From Fratercula arctica (taxonomy: Eukaryota; Chordata; Aves; Charadriiformes; Alcidae), in NCBI GenBank assembly GCA_947846985.1, contig CANTUZ010000001.1, positions 1,736,001 to 1,800,000 of the forward strand: a DNA stretch of 64,000 bases, given 5' to 3'. The notes beneath the pieces are model-generated. The model saw only the letters and a program-made list of their open reading frames with translations. It was not told the origin of the DNA and ran no database searches. This document shows, in pieces, positions 58,064 to 64,000 of this stretch (the first letter of the stretch is position 1; the number at the start of each line of letters is the position of its first letter). The position numbers were made by a program, and so were the translations under genes.

Positions 58064-58835
58064 GAAAAATAGCAAAGAAAGTGAATTGTTGCCTCTGTTT
58101 TTTGTCCTGAAATCCTGTTCCATTTGGGATGAGTGGGATTTTTAATCTTGGATCCAAGATGTTTTTTTGAAGCTACACATCCTTGGTCTTGGCCTTTCTG
58201 GTCCTGCCGCCTCCAGGGTGGATGGTGGAGGAGGATTTGCCCGTGGGGACCCTCCGGAGGGGGGGGGACTTTGTCACCAAAACTGTCCCCATTTCCTCCG
58301 TGGTTCCCTGTCAGTGCTTTATGGAACAGCCCCATGTCATGTGGGGGCCGAGGGGGGGTCACTAATGTCACCTTTCCCTTTTGCGTTAGGAATTCAGGAC
58401 AAAATCCTTCTGTAAAACAACCGTCTGCTCGCAAACAGGGGTTTATTTTTGTATTTATCTCATGGGGGGTGGGGGTGGTGTTTTGTATAAAAAGCCTTTT
58501 ACGTGTTGGGGGCGGGGGGGTGGGGGAAGTCAAATATGCTACTTCTGTATGTTGGGCGATGCTTGTCTACAAGGTGGGGGGAAAAAAAGGAAAGCGAAGG
58601 GCTTTTCTGAGCCGTGACCGTCCCCGCGTGTCCCTTGTCGTCACCTCCCGTCCCCCGCGTCCCTTCTATAAAACGCCATTTTTCTAATATAGAGGTTTTT
58701 GGTTTGTTGGGCGTTTTTTTGTTGTTGTTGTTGGTTTATGTTGGGTTTTGGTGGGTGGTTTTGTTTTTTTTTTTCCTGCAATAAAAGGGAAGAAGAGCCG
58801 TGCAACGTGTTCCGGAGCATCCCTGGGTCAGAGCG
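58064..58835 (+). other. Possible SPCS2 extended 3' UTR / intergenic
   Basis: Unique sequence with G runs and a GTT microsatellite at 58719-58734. It ends shortly after AATAAA at 58780-58785. No coding signal. Confidence 0.5.
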
Positions 58836-60400
58836 GGGGGGGGGTGGATCCCTGTTACGGGCCCGCCCCCCCCACCCCAACCCCCCCCCCCCCCGGCCGG
58901 GGGTGGAGCGGGGCGGCCGCGGCGGCGGCGGCCGGTGGAGCCGGGGGGTGCGTGGGGCTGGGGGGGCTCGGGGGAGCGGGGGGTCCGTGAGGCTCGGGGG
59001 GGGGTGGGGGGAGCGGGGGGGCCGTGGGGCTGGTGGGGGGGGAGAGCGGGGCACGGAAGACGGTGCAAAGGGGAGGGGGCCGGGGCCGGGGCCGGGGCCG
59101 GGGCCGGGGGGGATCGGTGCATGCGGGGAGTGGGGCTGGGGGGGTACGGGGGGGGGGGGCGGGCATGGCGGGGTGGAACGGAGGATTGGTGCATACAGGG
59201 GTGCAGGGGAGTCGGGCTGGGGGGGGTGCAGGCGGGGTCCGGGAATTGGGGGGGTGGGTGGGTTCTGTGCATGCAGAGGTGTGGGGCTGGGGGGGGGGTA
59301 CAAGGGGGGGTACATAGGGGAGTCGGGCTGTGGGGGTGCAGGGCGGGTCCGAGCATGGCGGGGGGGGGGGCTCAGTGCATACAGGGAGTCGGACTATGGG
59401 GGTGCAGGGGGATGTACGGGGGGGGTGGTCCGAGCATGGGGGGGGGGGGTGTCTGAGCATGGGGGGGGCACGGGGGGACGGATCGGTGTCTGCAGGGGTG
59501 CAGGGGAGTCGGACTATGGGGGTGCAGGGGGATGTACGCGGTGGGGGGTCTGAGCATGGGGGGGGTCTGAGCATGGGGGGGGCACGGGGGGACGGATCGG
59601 TGTCTGCAGGGGTGCAGGGGAGTCGGGCTGTGGGGGTGCAGGGGGGGTCCGAGCATGGCGGGGGGGGCGCTCAGTGGCATGCAGGGAGTCGGACTATGGG
59701 GGTGCAGGGGGATGTACACGGCGGGGGCCGGGCATGGGGGGGGACGGGGGGGGACCGGTGTCTGCAGGGGTGCAGGGGAGTTGGGCTGTGGGGGTGTGGG
59801 AGGGGGTGCAGGGGGATGTGGGGGGGGGTCTGGGCATGGGGCAGACTTGGGGGGGTTCGGTGCATGCAGGGGTCTATAGGAGTCTGGCTGTGGGGGTGCA
59901 GGAGGGGTCTGGGCATAGAAGGCGGGTACACGGTGGGGGATCGGTGGACGCAGGATGTAGGGGAGTCCGTCTATGGGGGTGGGGGGGGTGCACGGGGGGT
60001 GCAGGGGGATGTACGCGGGGGATCGGTGCATGCAGGGGTGCAGGGGAGTCACACTATGGGGGTGCAGGGGGGGTACAAGGGGAGTCGGGCTATGGGGGTG
60101 AAGGGGGGGGACATGTGGGAGTCGGGCTATGGGGGTGCAGGGGGCGTTGCAGAGACATGGGGACAAGGGGACAAGTGGGGTGTTCTGGGCAGGAGGGGAT
60201 GCATGGGGGGTTGGGGGCTGCATGGGCATGGGAACTCTGGGCTGGGGACATGGGGGGTGCTAAAGGGGATGGGGGCTGGGGACAGCCTGTGGGGTGTCAC
60301 TGGGGGGGGGACATGGGGTCACAGGCAGAGGGGAGCCACTGCGGTGTGGCGGGACAGAGGGACATGGGGACAGGATGGAGGGGCAGGATGGGGGGGTGTG
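58836..60400. repeat. G-rich minisatellite with about 300 bp higher-order period
   Basis: Nearly pure G-tract sequence. The phrase gagtcggRctRtgggggtgc recurs near 59321, 59386, 59506, 59619 and 59686; 59321/59619 and 59386/59686 are 298 and 300 bp apart with the intervening text conserved (gggtccgagcatggcggg, ctcagtg). Further degenerate copies run to about 60150. The first part (58900-59120) has different GGGGC-type units and (GGGGCC)n. The plus strand is the G strand throughout. Confidence 0.92.
59075..59110 (+). repeat. (GGGGCC)n hexanucleotide run
   Basis: About five tandem GGGGCC/CCGGGG units inside the G-rich array. Confidence 0.9.
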
Positions 60401-60450
60401 ACCCCCCCCCAAGGGGCTCCACACTCACCCCCTCCTTCCACCCCACCCAG

Positions 60451-60498
60451 CAGGACCTCGGGGAGGTCACCATGTCCCAGGCCACCACCTGCCTCAAG
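60451..60498 (+). CDS. NEU3: NEU3 first coding exon (CDS 60472-60498)
   Basis: A good acceptor (ccaccccacccag) at 60450 suggests that a noncoding exon lies upstream. ATG at 60472, nine codons MSQATTCLK, donor gtgagt. Confidence 0.8.
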
Positions 60499-61914
60499 GT
60501 GAGTCCTTATCCCTGTCCCCCCATCCTGGGGGACACAAGGGCCACCCTCTGCCAGCATTTAACCCTTTACCATCTGACCTTCCCCGCCAGCAGCAGGGAG
60601 ATGGCGGGGAGAGCCCCCCCCTGCCGCCACCGCCGGGATCCCCCCTCATCTTCCCACGGGAGACGCTGTTCCGGCAGGCGAGCGGGGTCACCTACCGCAT
60701 CCCGGCTTTGCTCTACATCCCCCCGGCCGCCACCTTCCTGGCCTTCGCCGAGAAGCGCTCCTCGGCCAGGGACGAGGATGCCAAGTACCTGGTGCTGCGC
60801 CGGGGCCGCCGGCACGGCTCCTCGGTGGAGGTAACAAACCAACCCGGGCCGTAGCAACGAGCTGTGTCCTCCATCCTTGGGAGCGACGGCGGGCGGTTTC
60901 GGGGCGCAGCGACACCGGTGCACCCCGGCGGCTGAGCCCTGTTTTCCTCCTTGCCGGCAGTGGGATCCGCCGGAGGAGCTGTCGGCCTTGGTGCTGCCCG
61001 GCTGCCGCACCATGAACCCCTGTCCCCTCTACGACGCCACAAGCGGCACCGTCTTCCTCTTCTGCATCTGCGTCGAGCGGGGGAAGACGGAGCGCTGCCA
61101 GATCTGGAGGGGCTGCAGCGCCGCTCGCCTCTGCTACGCCGCCAGCGCCGATGGTGGCCGCCACTGGACCCCGCTGCGGGACGTGACGGACGAAGCCGTG
61201 GGTCCTGACCTGTCCCGTTGGGCCACCTTTGCCGTGGGGCCGGGCCATGGGGTCCAGCTGGCTTCGGGGCGCCTGGTCGTGCCGGCCTACGCCTACTACG
61301 TGCACGGGCGGTTGTGCGGGGTCGTGCCGCTGCCTTGCTACACCCGGCAGCACGCCCTCGTCTTCTACAGCGACGACGGCGGGCGCAGCTGGCACAAGGG
61401 TGGCCTGGTGGGCGGCGGGCCGACGGGCGAGTGCCAGGTAGCCGAAATCAACGGGGGCGATGCCCACCAGCCCTTGCTCTACTGCAACGCCCGAGCGCCC
61501 TGGGGTTGCCGGGCCGTGGCCTTCAGCTCCGACCGCGGGCTGCGGTTCGAGGGGTCGGCGCGGTGCAAAGCGCTGGGTGAACCGCCGCGGGGGTGCCAGG
61601 GCAGCGTGGTGAGCTTCCCCCCACCCTCCGGGGAGGCACCCACTTGGTTACTCTACTCCCATCCCACCGACCGGCACCGCCGGCGCGATTTGGGCATCTA
61701 TCTCAACCCCTCGCCGCTGGACGGGGAGGGCTGGCGGCACCCATGGGTGCTGCAGCTGGGGCCGGCCGGGTATTCCGACCTGGCCGTCTGCCCCGGCGGC
61801 ATTTTCGGCTGCTTGTTCGAGTGCGGCGCCAGCAGCGCCTGCGAGGAAATCACCTTCTGCCTCTTCACCCTGGACACCCCCGACGGCAGCGAGCAGAACC
61901 TCGAGGCTTCCTAA
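60472..61914 (+). CDS. NEU3: NEU3, membrane-associated sialidase (ganglioside sialidase), complete
   Basis: Exo-alpha-sialidase that removes terminal sialic acid, preferring gangliosides, at the plasma membrane and endosomes. Three coding exons, 60472-60498, 60591-60830 and 60961-61914, encode 406 residues (human 428). The start MSQATTC mirrors human MEEVTTC. Visible family features: YRIP at 44-47 with the substrate-binding Arg45, Arg65 and the catalytic acid/base Asp70 in the KRSSARDED segment; Asp boxes SADGGRHW (151-158), SDDGGRSW (226-233) and a weaker SSDRGLRF (278-285); Glu246 in GECQVAE; and the nucleophile Tyr360 in GYSDLA, followed by CLFECG. All expected active-site residues that I can place are present. 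The long low-complexity insertion that human NEU3 has before WLLYSHP is reduced to a few residues. NEU2 is a less likely identity because gene order (SPCS2-NEU3) and the N-terminus fit NEU3. Confidence 0.93.
60591..60830 (+). CDS. NEU3: NEU3 coding exon 2
   Basis: 80 whole codons with YRIP and the RDED segment; donor gtaaca. The acceptor is a tandem gccag/cag/cag, so the exon may start at 60591, 60594 or 60597 without a frame change. Confidence 0.92.
60961..61914 (+). CDS. NEU3: NEU3 terminal coding exon 3
   Basis: Acceptor cttgccggcag; 317 codons from WDPPEELSALVLPGCRTMNP and TAA at 61912-61914. Contains all three Asp boxes and the catalytic Tyr. Confidence 0.95.
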   Translation, partial: WDPPEELSALVLPGCRTMNPCPLYDATSGTVFLFCICVERGKTERCQIWRGCSAARLCYAASADGGRHWTPLRDVTDEAVGPDLSRWATFAVGPGHGVQLASGRLVVPAYAYYVHGRLCGVVPLPCYTRQHALVFYSDDGGRSWHKGGLVGGGPTGECQVAEINGGDAHQPLLYCNARAPWGCRAVAFSSDRGLRFEGSARCKALGEPPRGCQGSVVSFPPPSGEAPTWLLYSHPTDRHRRRDLGIYLNPSPLDGEGWRHPWVLQLGPAGYSDLAVCPGGIFGCLFECGASSACEEITFCLFTLDTPDGSEQNLEAS

Positions 61915-62649
61915 AATGGACCCATTTTAAGGGGGGGAGGGGGGGTCACTTCCGACCGCCGGCAGCCAGAGACAGCAACGCCGGGACCTCACCGGGACAT
62001 TTTGGATGCGCCGGAGGCTCGGCATTACGTAACTTTTATTTAATTAACGCTTGGGTTTTTAATCACCCATTGATAGATGTTGGGGCGTGGGGAGGGGGGT
62101 GGGCAGAGCGGGGCAGATGGGAGGATCTGCTGCAGGTTGCCTGGGGTGGGGGATGCCGACACAGCACCTGAAATGCCGCTGTTTCACCAAAAACGGGCGT
62201 TTTTTTCACCTGGGAGCAGCGAAAAAGCAGAAGGTGCTACTGAGAGCAGCTGGTCCCCTGGAGAAAAATAACCCAAAAATGGTGGTTTAGTTAAAAATAT
62301 TGGCGATTCTTGTGTATCCCCCCTCAATGTGGCAGAGAGAGAATTCCCCTTTTTTACCATTTTTAATCCTGTTTTCTTCACTTTGCCTGGTTCAGGCTGT
62401 TTTGCCTCGTATTCCCATGGGAAAAAGCACTCAAATCTCAAGGGGGGGGTTATTCTGCTCCGCAGGGGACAGGTTGTGGCATCCCGACAGTGACAGCACC
62501 CTCAGACCCCTGTGCTGCCACCGCCAAATAAAATCCTCCCCAAATGGGTGAAATCCAGCCAATATTGGGAAAATCCCAAGGGAGATGACCCTGCCGGGGA
62601 AGGATGCGGGGTGTCCCCGAGCATCGTCACCTCCCAGTCCATCCCGCCG
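61915..62649 (+). other. NEU3: NEU3 3' UTR and convergent gap
   Basis: Unique sequence; AATAAA on the plus strand at 62527-62532 is the likely NEU3 poly(A) signal. Minus-strand ATTAAA at 62362-62367 and AATAAA at 62035-62040 could end the opposite gene, so the two transcripts probably overlap. Confidence 0.6.
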
Positions 62650-62671
62650 CTACATTTTGGGCACGCAGCAC
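62650..62671 (-). CDS. Defensin-like gene, terminal micro-coding exon
   Basis: One base completes Arg, then Cys-Cys-Val-Pro-Lys-Met-stop. Acceptor with a pyrimidine tract (gtcttcatctcttccag). Confidence 0.72.
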
Positions 62672-62966
62672 CTGGAAGAGATGAAGACCCACCCCCAGTT
62701 CATGGGGTTACTGGTTTTTAGTGGGGGGGGGGGGCGTTGGTCCCAGCATCCCCATCTTACCGGTAGCGCCGGGGACAACCAAAATGTCCCCTCTGGGTCT
62801 CGTGGGTGAAGCAGAAGCGGCGGCAGCGGCCGGTGTTCTGGGCACAAGGACGGGCGCTGGTGGGGACGGCGTCACCGGGGGCTCCCTGGGGGATGCTGGT
62901 GGTGGGATGCCAGGGGCCAGTGGCCAGGAGCAGGGCCAGGAGCACAGCCAGGCACAGGACCGGCAT
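62650..62966 (-). CDS. Beta-defensin-like secreted six-cysteine peptide, two coding exons
   Basis: Minus-strand exon 62761-62966 opens with ATG and a clear signal peptide (MPVLCLAVLLALLLATG), then a short neutral pro-segment. Arg-rich sequence follows, with Cys41, Cys48, Cys52 and Cys64, up to the donor CG/gtaaga. An 89 bp intron with acceptor catctcttccag leads to a 22 bp exon, 62650-62671, encoding the last two cysteines and the end CCVPKM. The 75-residue product has spacing C-x6-C-x3-C-x11-C-x5-CC, which fits beta-defensins and is close to avian ovodefensins (x3 and x11 identical). The mature part is strongly cationic. Without splicing, the first exon would stop before the CC pair. An acceptor-like caaccccag 25 nt upstream of the ATG suggests a noncoding 5' exon. 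Function (antimicrobial peptide) is inferred from the fold signature. The gene converges on NEU3. Confidence 0.75.
62761..62966 (-). CDS. Defensin-like gene, main coding exon
   Basis: 68 codons plus 2 nt; signal peptide and four of the six cysteines. Donor CG/gtaaga at 62756-62760. Confidence 0.75.
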
Positions 62967-62990
62967 GGTGTGGGGACACCGGTGTCACCT

Positions 62991-63010
62991 GGGGTTGTAT
63001 TTATGGGGTT
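62991..63010 (-). promoter_or_regulatory. TATA-like or splice-acceptor region upstream of the defensin-like ATG
   Basis: The minus strand reads ccccataaatacaaccccag just upstream of the start. CATAAATA could be a TATA box, but it is so close that the 5' UTR would be only a few bases. The ending accccag also works as an acceptor for a noncoding first exon. I cannot decide between them. Confidence 0.35.
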
Positions 63011-63240
63011 CTGCCCTGGGGAGGTGGGGTTTGGCAGCGGAGGGTGCTGCTGGATGGGGTTTAGCGACGGGCGACGGCTCTGCCTGCGCCGGTGGCTGCT
63101 GGGGCAGGGGGGGGACAGGGGACAGGGAGGGGACTCGTGGGAGGGTGGGCAGGGGGTGGGGGGGTTGTTTGTCTGGCTCCTTGGGGTGACTGGCTGGGGA
63201 GTGGAGAAAGGGGGGGATGATGCTGGGACGTGGGATATGG
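63011..63240. other. Region upstream of the defensin-like gene
   Basis: GC-rich unique sequence with G runs. It may hold the defensin-like promoter or first exon; nothing definite is seen. Confidence 0.4.
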
Positions 63241-63850
63241 CTGAGTGATGGGAACATGGGACACGGAATGATGGGCACATGGACACGGCTGAGTGATGGG
63301 GACATGGAATGATGAGGACATAGGACACAGAATGATGGGCATGTGGACACGGCTGAGTGATGGGGACATGGAATGATGAGGACATAGGACACGGAATGAT
63401 GGGAATGTGGACATGGCTGAGTGATGGAGACATGGACCACAGCTGAGCAATGGGATGTGGGACCTGTCTGAGTGATGGGGACGTGCGACATGGAGCGATG
63501 GGGATTTGTCTGAGTGATGGGGATGTGCGACATGGAGCGATGGGGACATGGCTGAGTGATGGGGATGTGTGACATGGAGTGATGGGACATGGGACTTGGC
63601 TGAGCAATGGGGACATGCAACATGGAATGGTGGGGATGTGACATGGCTGAACAAAGGGAACATGGGATTGGCTGAGTATCCCATGGCTGCGTGACGGGGA
63701 TGTGCAACATGGTGGAGTGATGGGGACACGGGACGCAGCTGAGTGATGGGAATATGGGACACAGATGAGTGATGAGACATGGGATGTAGAATGATGAAGA
63801 CAAATGAATGAGTGACAGGGACATGGGACGTGGCTGAGTGGTGGAACGTG
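63241..63850. repeat. Minisatellite with 64 bp period built from about 16 bp units
   Basis: gctgagtgatggggacatgg-type units. gagtga recurs at 63291, 63355 and 63419 (exact 64 bp steps), with sub-units of about 16 bp such as aatgatgggcatgtgg. Copies become irregular after 63480 but continue to about 63850. Confidence 0.93.
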
Positions 63851-63904
63851 GTGTCCAGACCCTGGAGTGGAGGATCTCAGAGCAATGCCCACCCCAAGCT
63901 CGGC

Positions 63905-64000
63905 ACCCATCATGCTGCTATATCCATCATGTCCATGCAACCATCATGTCTTTGCACCCATCATGCTCCTGCATCCATCATGTCCTTGCACCCATCGTGC
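63905..64000. repeat. 17 bp tandem repeat running off the window
   Basis: ccatcatgtccatgcaa, ccatcatgtctttgcac, ccatcatgctcctgcat, ccatcatgtccttgcac, ccatcgtgc: 17 bp units. The complement (catggacatgatgg) resembles the preceding array in inverse orientation. Confidence 0.9.

Noticed and set aside
58641..60502. Several 200-390 codon frames rich in Gly or Pro on both strands
   Set aside because: By-products of a stop-poor G-rich tandem array; all frames stay open equally and the translations are periodic.
60567..61467. Antisense frames over NEU3
   Set aside because: High-GC shadows of the NEU3 exons, which have splice sites and catalytic motifs on the plus strand.
62708..63940. 410-codon minus-strand His/Ser/Pro-rich frame
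   Set aside because: Translation of the 64 bp minisatellite; repeats in phase, no gene features.
1..64000. CRISPR arrays, bacterial operons, tRNA or rRNA genes
   Set aside because: The DNA is vertebrate nuclear; the tandem arrays have no spacer structure, and no cloverleaf or rRNA sequence was recognised.

Overview
This window is bird genomic DNA. The evidence is a dense set of CR1 (chicken repeat 1) LINE fragments, many ending in the avian-type ATTCTRTG 3' repeat, one degenerate ERVL-type solo LTR, and four multi-exon vertebrate genes in a block also found on human chromosome 11q13.4. I cannot name the species. Exons were placed by eye from splice signals, codon phase and remembered similarity to the human orthologues; no search was run.

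Layout, left to right: (1) 1-30.55 kb, + strand: RNF169 without its first (RING) exon. Intron 1 is full of CR1 fragments; coding exons 2-6 lie at 11543-25682 and a 4.8 kb 3' UTR follows. (2) 31.46-48.2 kb, - strand: the complete XRRA1 gene. Sixteen coding exons join without a frame break into 790 codons plus stop. Its 5' UTR intron holds a roughly 1 kb C/A-rich minisatellite. (3) About 48.06-48.56 kb: a CpG-rich head-to-head promoter region shared by XRRA1 and SPCS2. (4) 48.38-58.06 kb, + strand: SPCS2, five coding exons, 201 codons. Its third intron is a textbook U12-type AT-AC intron. (5) 58.84-60.40 kb: a very G-rich minisatellite with a higher-order repeat of about 300 bp and a short GGGGCC run. 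(6) 60.47-61.91 kb, + strand: NEU3, a compact sialidase gene with 92 bp and 130 bp introns and a 406-residue product. (7) 62.65-62.97 kb, - strand: a small two-exon gene for a secreted six-cysteine, beta-defensin-like peptide of 75 residues, converging on NEU3. I recognise no defensin at this locus and consider it the most interesting feature here. (8) 63.24-64.0 kb: a 64 bp-period minisatellite, followed by a 17 bp-period array that runs off the window.

The genes form no pathway. RNF169 acts at ubiquitylated chromatin in double-strand-break repair, XRRA1 is a leucine-rich-repeat protein linked to radiation response, SPCS2 is a subunit of the ER signal peptidase, and NEU3 removes sialic acid from gangliosides. 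Base composition changes sharply near 57.6 kb, from AT-richer DNA with long introns to GC-rich, repeat-laden DNA with tiny introns.
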